NCBI GenBank assembly: GCA_017625405.1 | Contig: JAGALB010000027.1 | Location: 1 to 64,000 of the forward strand | Reading direction: 5' to 3' | Origin: Ruminiclostridium sp. | GTDB taxonomy: Bacteria; Bacillota; Clostridia; Oscillospirales; Ruminococcaceae | Length of the DNA: 64,000 nt | In this document: in pieces, positions 7,300 to 15,559 of the stretch | Layout: the number at the start of each line of letters is the position of its first letter | How positions within the stretch are numbered: position 1 is the stretch's first letter | The notes under the pieces: generated by a model | The model's input: only the letters and a program-made list of their open reading frames with translations | Told to the model about the DNA's origin: nothing | Databases searched by the model: none | Program-made: the position numbers and the translations under genes

Positions 7300-10221
7300 A
7301 TGTCTGTTATATCGGCTGCTGACCGCAAAGCAGCAAAGCTGTATTCATACCTGTGTTCAGACAGAAAAAGAGCTGTTTTCAGCGCTGTTATAATATATGT
7401 TATAACCTTTTTTGCCTTTGCCGCTGTATCTTTATATCCAGTTATAAAAGAAACAGGAGTTCTGCTGGGCGGCGACGGGGTAGGGCAGTATTATCCGTGC
7501 TTACTGGATTTCCGCAGAAATCTGATAGATTTCCTTGAAAGCATAAAAAGCGGCAATCCTCAGTTCAAAATGATGAACTTCGGTTATTTTTTCGGAACGG
7601 ATACCATAGCCTCTACGGCTATTCCCTTTATTCCATTTCTGCCTTATTACATTTTCGTGATGTTCGTTCCCGAATCCGCTGTGGCAGGCTTTTTATCTGC
7701 GGGAGTGGTGCTGATCTCATTTACGGCAGGCCTTTCCTTTATATATTGCTGTTCTTATTTTAAAAAGAATCTGCCTTTAAGCGGATTTATGGCAGCATTC
7801 TATGTTTTCTGTGGCAATTTTTTCTATACAGGGGTGTGGAATCCTCATTTCCTGTATATGTATGTTGCCTTTCCGCTTATGATTGCCGGCATTGACCGCA
7901 TTCTGACAGGGAAGGGATGGCTGCTTTTCACCCTTTCGGTTGCATGGCTTTCCATAGCAGGTCTTCAGCTCCTTGTATATACAATGCCGTTTGTTATCAT
8001 CTTTGCGGCTATAAGAGTATATTTCCTGTATAAAGGTCATTATTTCAGAAATCTGGGTAAATATTTCCTGCGAGGCGCACTTGCCGCTACACTGGGACTT
8101 ACCTTGTCGGGTGCAGCGCTGTTTATTTTCCTGCAGAGTTTCTTTACAAGTGTGCGTTCAGGAAAGAAAACCGTTGTTGACCTGCTGGAGCTGCTGATAC
8201 CGTCGGTTGATTATCTTACCGAAACACTGGGTCTGTCAGAGCCAAATACCCCGGCGGGCATATGTGTGGCGCTGATTCCTTGTTTTATCTATATACTTAC
8301 TTCCTCACGTGTAAAAAAGGAAATCAGGGTTTACAGCCTTGCTATGCTTCTTCTGATTGCCTTCCCTGTGGTGCGTTACGGGCTCAATCTATTCCAGTAT
8401 GAGCTTTGCCGCTGGGGCTTTATTCCTGCAATGTTAATCTGCTTTGGTGCAGTGTCATATATCCCCCGTTTTGCAGGAATCAGAGGCGAAGAAAAAGCAA
8501 TGTATTTCTTTACAATAATTACATACACCCTGCTTCTGACCGTCAGGGCAGATGCGGCAGCTGTTATTTTCCTGCTTCTTATGGCGGTTATAAACATTGT
8601 TCCTGTTCTGAGAAAGCAGGCTGTCAGATTTGCGGAAGCTGCTTTTTCAAAGCTGAAAACCGCTGTCAGAAGCAACAGCAGAATACTGCTTATTGCAGGC
8701 GCAGTTGTCTTTTTCGCTCTTATGATTGCTGTTATTCTGATAATAGCATACAGGCATTACAGAATTGAGCCTGTGCTTCTCATAGCGGTTGTTGTTTCTG
8801 TTGCCGCAATAGCTTTCGGCGCAGGCAAAAAACGCAGCAATCTGTCGCTTACAGCGATATTGTTGCTATGTGCGGTTGTCGGAGCGATTCATATCAATTC
8901 TGATTATGACGACAAGGCCGAAATCAATGAAAACTACATTGTAAAAGCCGTAAGCGAAACAGAAAAGGAAAAAGGCACCTTTGAAAGAGTTGCAAACTTT
9001 TATTCTGACTGCTACGTGGCAGGCTGTGAAAGCACAAACGATTCCGAAGATACAGAAAATGGCACTGAATCGGATGAAGAGGACTTGGAGTTTGTGCCGA
9101 ACCGCAATCTTATGTATGGCATTGCAGAATCCGAAATATTCTTAAGTATGTTAAACGGAAACTATATGACTTTTGCAGACCGGTGCGGTCTGGATATGAC
9201 TGCTTTGGGCTCTACCGGACAACTGATGGGCTTCGGTGCACGAGAAGAAATGTATTCTCTTTTTGGTGTAGGCACAATGTATACTGATGTAATCACAGAC
9301 GATTTTTACGGCATCGATCTTACTGATAAGATAACTGCTGAAGACGGAAGTGAAATATATCTGCACAAAAACTCTTATGCACTGCCTGCGGGTGTCACTT
9401 ACAGCAAAACCATCGACAAGGACAGATATGATTCTTTCAACTCCGCAGAGCTGACTTTTGCAATGATGGACAGCGTCTGGCTGGAAGGAGCTGATACTGC
9501 GGCTTCTGACAAGACCAAGTATTCCTGGGAATGCAGCTATGATATAATGCAGGACTTACGAGGCGAAACACCTACGGGCATCAGATGCTACGACAATTAT
9601 GTAACCCCGAAAGAGGATTTGTCGGGTTGTTTTGTATATCTTTCCTTCGATGGAGTGAATTGCAGAACCTTCAAGGGCGCAAAGGATGAGAGTGTTTCTT
9701 TTAACGTCGACGGAAAAAACAGAAATTTCCGTGTACATAATTCCAACAGCGAGTGGGAGTGGACCTATTATACCGACCACTACACATTCCCTATGGGTTA
9801 CCGGAAAAACGGAATAGAGAAGATAACCTTTGTTTCTCCTTTTGAATTTGAATCAATGAAAATTATTGCAGTCCCCGAGGAGGTTTACACAACCGCATAC
9901 GAGAACTGCACAGCAGAAACAATGGAAAACATGGAGCTGTCTACAAACACTATTACGGGTGATATTACAGTATCATCTGACAAGGTGCTATGTGTCAACA
10001 CGCTTTACAGCGAGGGCTGGACAGCATATGTTGACGGCGTTGAAGCGCCTGTATATAAAGCAAACGGACTTTTCCTCGGTCTGCCGCTTACAAAGGGCAG
10101 CCACACCGTAAAATTCTGCTACCGCACCCCCTGGCTTTATGAGGGATTTGCGGTTTCCGGGGTGTCAATTGCGATAATTATCGGGGTGAAACTGCTGGAA
10201 AAACGCAGAAAAAAGATGTAA
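7300..10221 (+). CDS. YfhO-family polytopic membrane protein
   Basis: About 973 residues. A dozen or more membrane segments fill the first ~560 residues, then comes a large external domain and a final membrane anchor (FAVSGVSIAIIIGVKLL). The N-terminal layout, with GGDGVGQYYPCLLDFRRN in the first loop, matches the YfhO family. Members in Bacillus and Listeria help glycosylate lipoteichoic or wall teichoic acids using lipid-linked sugars. The ATG at 7300 is chosen because AAGGAG (7285-7290) is well spaced for it and the TATAAT box ends at 7264. It forms a single-gene unit with its own promoter and terminator. Confidence 0.85.
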   Translation: MSVISAADRKAAKLYSYLCSDRKRAVFSAVIIYVITFFAFAAVSLYPVIKETGVLLGGDGVGQYYPCLLDFRRNLIDFLESIKSGNPQFKMMNFGYFFGTDTIASTAIPFIPFLPYYIFVMFVPESAVAGFLSAGVVLISFTAGLSFIYCCSYFKKNLPLSGFMAAFYVFCGNFFYTGVWNPHFLYMYVAFPLMIAGIDRILTGKGWLLFTLSVAWLSIAGLQLLVYTMPFVIIFAAIRVYFLYKGHYFRNLGKYFLRGALAATLGLTLSGAALFIFLQSFFTSVRSGKKTVVDLLELLIPSVDYLTETLGLSEPNTPAGICVALIPCFIYILTSSRVKKEIRVYSLAMLLLIAFPVVRYGLNLFQYELCRWGFIPAMLICFGAVSYIPRFAGIRGEEKAMYFFTIITYTLLLTVRADAAAVIFLLLMAVINIVPVLRKQAVRFAEAAFSKLKTAVRSNSRILLIAGAVVFFALMIAVILIIAYRHYRIEPVLLIAVVVSVAAIAFGAGKKRSNLSLTAILLLCAVVGAIHINSDYDDKAEINENYIVKAVSETEKEKGTFERVANFYSDCYVAGCESTNDSEDTENGTESDEEDLEFVPNRNLMYGIAESEIFLSMLNGNYMTFADRCGLDMTALGSTGQLMGFGAREEMYSLFGVGTMYTDVITDDFYGIDLTDKITAEDGSEIYLHKNSYALPAGVTYSKTIDKDRYDSFNSAELTFAMMDSVWLEGADTAASDKTKYSWECSYDIMQDLRGETPTGIRCYDNYVTPKEDLSGCFVYLSFDGVNCRTFKGAKDESVSFNVDGKNRNFRVHNSNSEWEWTYYTDHYTFPMGYRKNGIEKITFVSPFEFESMKIIAVPEEVYTTAYENCTAETMENMELSTNTITGDITVSSDKVLCVNTLYSEGWTAYVDGVEAPVYKANGLFLGLPLTKGSHTVKFCYRTPWLYEGFAVSGVSIAIIIGVKLLEKRRKKM

Positions 10222-10262
10222 AAAAATAACCTGTGAGGTGTGGAACTCACAGGTTATTTTGC
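10222..10262. terminator. Bidirectional terminator
   Basis: A perfect 13-bp stem AATAACCTGTGAG/CTCACAGGTTATT flanked by A- and T-runs, between the convergent YfhO-like and methyltransferase genes. Confidence 0.9.
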
Positions 10263-10265
10263 GTA

Positions 10266-11048
10266 TTATTTTTGTGCAACAATGGAAATCCAAGCTGGCA
10301 ATGCCGCCATAGGATTGTATTCCCAGTTGTTTACTTTATCAAGATTTTCCGAGGTCTGTTTGATTAGTTCCTCGTATGAAAACCAGAACGAAGCATTTTC
10401 CGCTTGCAATTCTTCCATTTCCCTTACAGATAATCCTGCACCTGTCATCGAGTTTATTAAGTCCTGCACACGCCAATGACACTGCGGCAATGTTTCCGTA
10501 TAAGGCTTGACAATTTTAGGCTCTTCCCACGGCTCGCATACAAAGGGGCGAGTGAATGGATGAACATCATACATAATTGAAAAACCGTCCGCTTTAAGCA
10601 CCCTATGAATATTCTTATACATTGTGGGCAAATCCGCTATCCAAGTATGTGTACCGTTTGAGGTGTAAACCAAATCAAATCTGTTATCGGGAATGTTTGA
10701 AAGCAGCATTGTGTCATCGCAAACGAAATTGATTTTCAGCTTTAATTTGTCTGCAATTGCCTTAGCGTGTTCAAGCTGTTTTTCACTTATATCAGCAGAA
10801 GTAACATCTGCTCCTAACAAAGCAAAGGCAAAAGCTGCGTGATTATCTCCGCTTGAGGGCAGTAAAACCTTTTTGTTGTGCAAATCGGGTATATATTTAT
10901 TTATCAGATTATACACCGATTTATGAAAAACGCTTGTTGGCTTTTCTACCAACTTTGCTATTATCTCATCTGTTCTGAGGGACTGATACCACTCCGAATC
11001 AGCGGTTTCATTCCAGCTTTCCTTTACCTGCTTTAACCAATCAGTCAT
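10266..11048 (-). CDS. Class I SAM-dependent methyltransferase
   Basis: 260 residues. The nucleotide-binding glycine motif is near residues 61-70 (VLLPSSGDNHAAFAFALLG), followed by the acidic end of strand 2 (VTSADIS) and a post-motif region FDLVYTSNGTHTW. It belongs to the broad small-molecule methyltransferase group; the substrate is not predictable. Its ribosome site TAGGAGG is strong. A short open frame with its own ribosome site lies in the leader. The gene is more AT-rich than its neighbours and stands alone between two terminators, so recent acquisition is possible. Confidence 0.8.
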   Translation of the reverse strand: MTDWLKQVKESWNETADSEWYQSLRTDEIIAKLVEKPTSVFHKSVYNLINKYIPDLHNKKVLLPSSGDNHAAFAFALLGADVTSADISEKQLEHAKAIADKLKLKINFVCDDTMLLSNIPDNRFDLVYTSNGTHTWIADLPTMYKNIHRVLKADGFSIMYDVHPFTRPFVCEPWEEPKIVKPYTETLPQCHWRVQDLINSMTGAGLSVREMEELQAENASFWFSYEELIKQTSENLDKVNNWEYNPMAALPAWISIVAQK

Positions 11049-11072
11049 TATTTTCCTCCTATCTCGGAAGAG

Positions 11073-11120
11073 TTAAGAAAAAATCACCCTTCCAAGCTGA
11101 TTAAATGTTCCTTTATTCAT
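11073..11120 (-). CDS. Putative leader peptide upstream of the methyltransferase
   Basis: A 15-codon open frame MNKGTFNQLGRVIFS ending in TAA, preceded by AAAGGGGTG about 9 bases before the ATG. It lies between the methyltransferase promoter and its ribosome site. Short translated leaders of this type control some resistance methyltransferases by attenuation, but no matching alternative stems were identified here. It may be a chance frame. Confidence 0.3.
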   Translation of the reverse strand: MNKGTFNQLGRVIFS

Positions 11121-11170
11121 AATCAAAATCACCCCTTTCATCAAAATTTGCATATTATAATGCATTAATA

Positions 11171-11199
11171 ATTATACCATTCTCTACTATAAAAGTCAA
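11171..11199 (-). promoter_or_regulatory. Sigma-A promoter of the methyltransferase
   Basis: TTGACT (11199-11194), 17-bp spacer, TATAAT (11176-11171). Confidence 0.75.
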
Positions 11200-11202
11200 C
11201 GC

Positions 11203-11231
11203 AAAAAGGCGGTCGCTGTAAGCGACCGCCT
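11203..11231 (-). terminator. Terminator after the GGGtGRT gene
   Basis: Perfect 11-bp stem AGGCGGTCGCT/AGCGACCGCCT with a three-base loop, followed by five Ts on the minus strand. Confidence 0.9.
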
Positions 11232-11249
11232 CAGTTGTTTTGTAAATCT

Positions 11250-11290
11250 ACCGCCGTCAGGCGGAATCTGGTGCAGCGCTTCGCTGCTTA
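11250..11290 (-). repeat. Post-stop hairpin motif, copy after the GGGtGRT gene
   Basis: Directly after the stop codon the minus strand reads GCAGCG-AAG-CGCTGC (a 6-bp hairpin) then ACCAGATTCCGCC. The same plan occurs after mnmE and, in variant form, after the bactofilin, glmU and rny genes. Confidence 0.5.
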
Positions 11291-12286
11291 CTTCATAGCC
11301 TCTTCAACCGCAACTGCGCAAGCTACTGTCATACCAACCATGGGGTTGTTACCAGCGCCGATGAGACCCATCATTTCTACGTGAGCAGGTACAGAGGAGG
11401 AGCCTGCAAACTGAGCGTCAGAGTGCATACGACCCATTGTATCTGTCATACCGTAGGAAGCAGGGCCTGCTGCCATGTTGTCGGGGTGGAGTGTACGTCC
11501 TGTACCGCCGCCGGAAGCAACAGAGAAGTACTTCTTGCCCTTTTCGGTGCATTCCTTCTTGTATGTGCCTGCAACAGGGTGCTGGAAACGTGTGGGGTTA
11601 GTGGAGTTACCTGTGATGGAAACGTCAACGTTTTCCTTCCACATGATAGCAACGCCTTCTGTTACGTCGTTAGCGCCGTAGCAGTTAACCTTTGCACGAA
11701 GACCGTCGGAGTAAGCCTTGCGGAATACTTCCTTAACTTCGCCTGTATAGTAATCCATTTCAGTTTCAACGTATGTGAAGCCGTTGATACGAGCGATGAT
11801 CTGAGCAGCGTCCTTACCGAGACCGTTGAGGATAACACGGAGGGGCTTTTTACGTACCTTGTTAGCCTTTTCAGCGATACCGATAGCGCCTTCAGCAGCT
11901 GCGAAGGATTCGTGGCCTGCTAAGAATGCGAAACATTCTGTTTCGTCTTCGAGAAGCATCTTGCCGAGGTTACCGTGGCCGAGACCTACCTTACGCTGGT
12001 CAGCAACGGAGCCGGGGATACAGAAAGCCTGAAGACCTTCACCGATAGCAGCAGCAGCGTCAGCAGCTCTTGTGCAGCCCTTCTTGATAGCGATAGCGCA
12101 GCCTACTGTGTAAGCCCACTTAGCGTTTTCAAAGCAGATAGGCTGAATGCTTTCAACGAGCTTGTAGATGTCAAGACCCTTAGCCTTGCAGATTTCAGCA
12201 CATTCTTCGATAGAAGCAATGCCGTATTCCTTGAGAACCTTGAGAATCTGCGGTTCTCTTCTGTCATAAGATTCAAATAAAGCCAT
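11288..12286 (-). CDS. GGGtGRT family protein
   Basis: 332 residues. It carries the family's name motif, SGGGTGRT, about 75 residues from the C-terminus, followed by the conserved histidine/methionine-rich stretch HPDNMAAGPASYGMTDTMGRMH. The family is widespread in anaerobic Firmicutes but has no established biochemical role. It sits 14 bp after a NifU-like iron-sulfur scaffold gene and must be co-transcribed with it. The constant pairing suggests handling of an iron-sulfur or thiol-dependent cofactor; that is inference. Its strong ribosome site AAGGAGG suggests good expression. Confidence 0.88.
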   Translation of the reverse strand: MALFESYDRREPQILKVLKEYGIASIEECAEICKAKGLDIYKLVESIQPICFENAKWAYTVGCAIAIKKGCTRAADAAAAIGEGLQAFCIPGSVADQRKVGLGHGNLGKMLLEDETECFAFLAGHESFAAAEGAIGIAEKANKVRKKPLRVILNGLGKDAAQIIARINGFTYVETEMDYYTGEVKEVFRKAYSDGLRAKVNCYGANDVTEGVAIMWKENVDVSITGNSTNPTRFQHPVAGTYKKECTEKGKKYFSVASGGGTGRTLHPDNMAAGPASYGMTDTMGRMHSDAQFAGSSSVPAHVEMMGLIGAGNNPMVGMTVACAVAVEEAMK

Positions 12287-12300
12287 TATATTCTACCTCC

Positions 12301-12993
12301 TTACTGCTTTCTGGGGTCGATAATCTTAACAGCGTCTGCTACACGGCCGTACTGACCCTGAGCCTTTTCAAATGCTGTGTTAGCATCATCGCCACCCTTG
12401 ATGAAGTCCATCATCTTGCCGAAGTTTACAAACTTGTAGCCGATGATTTCGTCGTCTTCGTTAAGAGCAATACCTGTTACGTAACCGTCGGTCATTTCAA
12501 GGTAACGGGGACCCTTTGCAAGAGTACCGTACATTGTACCAACCTGGGAACGGAGTCCCTTACCGAGGTCTTCAAGACCTGCGCCGATTACGAGACCGTC
12601 TTCGGAGAAAGCGGACTGGCTTCTGCCGTATACGATCTGGAGGAAGAGTTCTCTCATAGCTGTGTTGATAGCGTCACAAACGAGGTCTGTGTTGAGAGCT
12701 TCGAGAATTGTTCTGCCGGGGAGAATTTCAGCAGCCATAGCTGCGGAATGAGTCATACCGGAGCAGCCGATTGTTTCAACGAGAGCTTCCTGGATAATAC
12801 CTTCCTTAACATTTAAGGTAAGCTTACAGGTACCCTGCTGAGGTGCACACCAGCCGATACCGTGTGTAAAGCCGGAAATGTCCTTGACTTCCTTAGCCTT
12901 TACCCACTTTGCTTCTTCCGGGATGGGAGCAGCGCCATGAGCAACGCCCTGCTTTACGGGGCACATTGTTTCAACTTCATGTGAATAAATCAT
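12301..12993 (-). CDS. NifU/IscU-like iron-sulfur scaffold paired with GGGtGRT protein
   Basis: 230 residues. The segment VETIGCSGMTHSAAMAAEIL resembles the NifU/IscU cysteine loop and its following helix. Further cysteines occur at C11 and in the WCAPQQGTC stretch (near residues 48-57), giving three or more candidate cluster ligands. The C-terminal half is not NifU-like and appears specific to this family. It is the first gene of a two-gene unit with a consensus-like promoter. An Fe-S assembly or carrier role is predicted from family resemblance only. Confidence 0.75.
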   Translation of the reverse strand: MIYSHEVETMCPVKQGVAHGAAPIPEEAKWVKAKEVKDISGFTHGIGWCAPQQGTCKLTLNVKEGIIQEALVETIGCSGMTHSAAMAAEILPGRTILEALNTDLVCDAINTAMRELFLQIVYGRSQSAFSEDGLVIGAGLEDLGKGLRSQVGTMYGTLAKGPRYLEMTDGYVTGIALNEDDEIIGYKFVNFGKMMDFIKGGDDANTAFEKAQGQYGRVADAVKIIDPRKQ

Positions 12994-13024
12994 AGTAGTT
13001 ACTAACTCCTTTCAGAATTTTGTA

Positions 13025-13060
13025 TCAGGGCTTGTCCTTATACATTATGTTAAGCCCTGA
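13025..13060 (-). promoter_or_regulatory. Stem-loop at the 5' end of the GGGtGRT operon mRNA
   Basis: TCAGGGCTT and AAGCCCTGA form a 9-bp stem that would lie within a few bases of the transcript start. No T-run follows, so a 5' mRNA-stabilising or regulatory hairpin is more likely than a terminator. Confidence 0.5.
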
Positions 13061-13072
13061 ACACACAAATAT

Positions 13073-13101
13073 ATTATATATCAAAAGTGAAACTTTTGCA
13101 A
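13073..13101 (-). promoter_or_regulatory. Promoter of the NifU-like/GGGtGRT operon
   Basis: TTGCAA (13101-13096), 17-bp spacer, TATAAT (13078-13073). The palindrome AAAGT-GAA-ACTTT (13084-13096) fills the spacer, a position typical of repressor operators. Confidence 0.7.
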
Positions 13102-13190
13102 TAGGTTTTGTAAATTTTTTAACATTCTCCCAAAAACCGTGTTTTTATGTCTTTCAGGGATGTAGCAATGGATAAAATCTTTAAAATTAC

Positions 13191-13219
13191 TTGACAACCG
13201 GGCTTTATTATAGTATTAT
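13191..13219 (+). promoter_or_regulatory. Sigma-A promoter of the deacetylase-bactofilin unit
   Basis: TTGACA (13191-13196), 17-bp spacer, TATTAT (13214-13219). Confidence 0.75.
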
Positions 13220-13252
13220 TTAAGTATATATGTGATTTACGGGGGTAAAGTT

Positions 13253-14422
13253 TTGTATTTCGGCAGTGTAAAGTTTTTCAAGCATCTGATTATAACCATA
13301 ATTATACTGGCAATTCTTGTACCCACAGGTCTTTGTATTTATTTAGGCATACAGAATTCGCAGAAGTCGGCGGCAATAAATAAGCTTGAAGCTGAAATAA
13401 GCAGCTTCAGACAGGATAGTAGCACCGCTTTTGATGACCCCGAAGCATTGTTTGAGCTTTACAAGTCCGTGGAGGATAAAGAAGCCTTTTTAAAGCTTCT
13501 GAGCGAGTATGACGCAGAGATGTATGAACAGTTCGTGAAGTCAGCTCCCGCCATGAACGAGGTTACAACCTCTTCTCTGGTCACAGAGGCTCCCGTGACT
13601 GAAGAAACGACCACAACCGCTTCATCAACTGCTTCGGAAACAACTACCGCAGTTACTACAACCGCTGCGGCGACTACAACAACGACCACAACCACAACCG
13701 CTGCATTTACAACCACAGGTTCGGGCGGACAGGCTTCCGGTTCGGAATATGCAGATCTTTATCCTGAGCTGTATTGCGGCAGTACCACAGGTGTTACATA
13801 CAGTGACGACAAGGATTATGTCTACCTTACCTTTGACGACGGCCCGTCAAAGCACACGGACAGCATCCTTTACTACCTCGACAAATACAATCTGAAAGCC
13901 ACCTTCTTCGTAGTTCCCGACGGAAGCGAGGAGTGTGCAAAGAGAATGAGAAGAATAGTGGACGCAGGCCACACCATCGGCGTTCATTCCGCAACTCATG
14001 ACTACAAGCAGATTTATGCAAACGTTCAGGCGTTTCTTACGGATTTCAAGATATGCTATGACCGTATATATGAGGCAACAGGCGTGAAATGCTCGCTTTT
14101 CCGTTTCCCCGGAGGCAGCATAAACGACTTCAACGAAGAAACACGAAATGAAATAATCGCAGAAATGACAAGGCGGGGCTTTGTTTATTTCGACTGGAAC
14201 GTGGACAGCAACGACGCAGGCGGCGCTGACTGGACAGAAATGTATGTAGGCGTACTCGGTCAGATTTCAGATACAAACCGTGCGGTTGTACTGATGCATG
14301 ACCGTGATGACAGAATGAACACGGTGCTTGTTCTGGAAGACATTATAAAAGCGCTTCTTGATGACAAGAGAGGATATAAAATTGACAGGCTGACAGAAAA
14401 AACAAAGCCCGTTCAGTTTTAG
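13253..14422 (+). CDS. Membrane-anchored polysaccharide deacetylase (NodB domain)
   Basis: About 389 residues. An N-terminal membrane anchor (HLIITIIILAILVPTGLCIYLG) is followed by a coil and a Thr-rich linker. The C-terminal NodB domain has TFDDGP, with aspartates near residues 195-196, then HSATH, RFPGGS and VLMHD. These are the metal and catalytic motifs of family CE4 enzymes that remove acetyl groups from peptidoglycan or chitin-like sugars, so external action on the wall is likely. The TTG start is chosen because GGGGGT (from 13241) is correctly spaced for it; the upstream GTG at 13232 has no ribosome site and lies almost at the transcript start. Confidence 0.9.
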   Translation: MYFGSVKFFKHLIITIIILAILVPTGLCIYLGIQNSQKSAAINKLEAEISSFRQDSSTAFDDPEALFELYKSVEDKEAFLKLLSEYDAEMYEQFVKSAPAMNEVTTSSLVTEAPVTEETTTTASSTASETTTAVTTTAAATTTTTTTTTAAFTTTGSGGQASGSEYADLYPELYCGSTTGVTYSDDKDYVYLTFDDGPSKHTDSILYYLDKYNLKATFFVVPDGSEECAKRMRRIVDAGHTIGVHSATHDYKQIYANVQAFLTDFKICYDRIYEATGVKCSLFRFPGGSINDFNEETRNEIIAEMTRRGFVYFDWNVDSNDAGGADWTEMYVGVLGQISDTNRAVVLMHDRDDRMNTVLVLEDIIKALLDDKRGYKIDRLTEKTKPVQF

Positions 14423-14438
14423 GAAGGATAGGTAAAAA

Positions 14439-15464
14439 ATGGGAATCAAAGAAAATTTCTCGCAGGCAGTCAGAGAGCTTACCGGCGGTGGCGGCAAGGA
14501 CGACAGAAGAAACGACAAATCCACTGTTGACGGAATGAGAAACGCAGTTGCTGCTGAGGATACCTCCGAATTCATGGCGGTAACCGACAATATGCTGGAA
14601 GCTCAGAACAACGCTGCGGATGATTTTGAAGAAATAGAAAGACGTGCTGCACGTGCGGCTGAAAACTACAATCGCCAGCAGGATGCTTTTGCTCAGGGTG
14701 AATACACCGAAAAGAGCGCTTTTGACGAGGCTTTTGAAAGAGCCAATGCTGCGGCGCAGGCAGACAACAGACCCAGACCCCAGGGCTTCGGTGCAGAGCA
14801 GGAAGCTTCTCAGCCTGAAACTGTTGAACAGCTTTACGCACACCAGCAGGCAGCCAACCCGCAGCCTCCGCTGTTCACTCCGCCTCAGGGCACACAGGCG
14901 CCTCCTCCCGTTCCGCCTCAGCCTCCCAGATTCGGCAACTATCAGCAGCCTGAGCCTGTACCTTATTCTGCTCCTACATATTACCAGCAGACTGATGACA
15001 ACGAAATGACCGTTATTTCCAGAAATACAGTTATCGACGGAAATGTACGTTCTTTTGCGAATATGAGCATTGACGGCAACATCAAGGGCAATGTTGAAAC
15101 AACAAAGGATATTGACCTCAACGGTAAAATCGTAGGAAATATCGCCTGCAACAACGCAAGCCTGCGCACCTCCCAGATTCAGGGCAATGTGCAGATGAAG
15201 GGAAATGCGTTTATGGAGCGTGATACTCTTCTTATCGGCGACCTTACTTCTACATACGCAAACGTAAACGGTAAAATCAAGGGTAATCTTGCTGTCACAG
15301 GCAAGGCTGAGCTCAAGAGCGATGCGGTAGTATTCGGCGACATCAGCGCTTCTACCATTACGGTAAATGACGGCGCTATCATCCAGGGTTACGTAAGCAC
15401 AACCTTCCTTAACAAGGAAGAGAGCAAGAGCATTTTCCCCGATGCAATCACCATCGGCGAATAA
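14439..15464 (+). CDS. Bactofilin-like polymer-forming cytoskeletal protein
   Basis: 341 residues. The first ~185 are acidic then Pro/Gln-rich and look disordered. From about residue 190 the repeated pattern I-G-N-x-G-N-x (VIDGNVRSF, SIDGNIKGNV, DLNGKIVGNI, NVNGKIKGNL) forms the beta-helix of the bactofilin family. Such proteins polymerise without nucleotides and localise wall enzymes at the membrane. It is co-transcribed with the deacetylase 16 bp upstream, which suggests that it positions that enzyme. The long N-terminal extension is unusual, since most bactofilins are under 200 residues. Confidence 0.88.
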   Translation: MGIKENFSQAVRELTGGGGKDDRRNDKSTVDGMRNAVAAEDTSEFMAVTDNMLEAQNNAADDFEEIERRAARAAENYNRQQDAFAQGEYTEKSAFDEAFERANAAAQADNRPRPQGFGAEQEASQPETVEQLYAHQQAANPQPPLFTPPQGTQAPPPVPPQPPRFGNYQQPEPVPYSAPTYYQQTDDNEMTVISRNTVIDGNVRSFANMSIDGNIKGNVETTKDIDLNGKIVGNIACNNASLRTSQIQGNVQMKGNAFMERDTLLIGDLTSTYANVNGKIKGNLAVTGKAELKSDAVVFGDISASTITVNDGAIIQGYVSTTFLNKEESKSIFPDAITIGE

Positions 15465-15492
15465 GCGTGCCGCTTAACCCGATTCCACTTTT
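15463..15492 (+). repeat. Post-stop hairpin motif, copy after the bactofilin gene
   Basis: Starting at the stop codon: AAGCG-TGC-CGCTT hairpin, then AACCCGATTCCAC and a T-run. It is similar in layout and partly in sequence to copies after mnmE (30846) and the GGGtGRT gene (11287, minus). Confidence 0.5.
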
Positions 15493-15559
15493 TACACATC
15501 CGGCTTTACGGAGGGTGTTTGATAACGGCGGAGACGAAATTCTTTAAAGATGATAAAGA

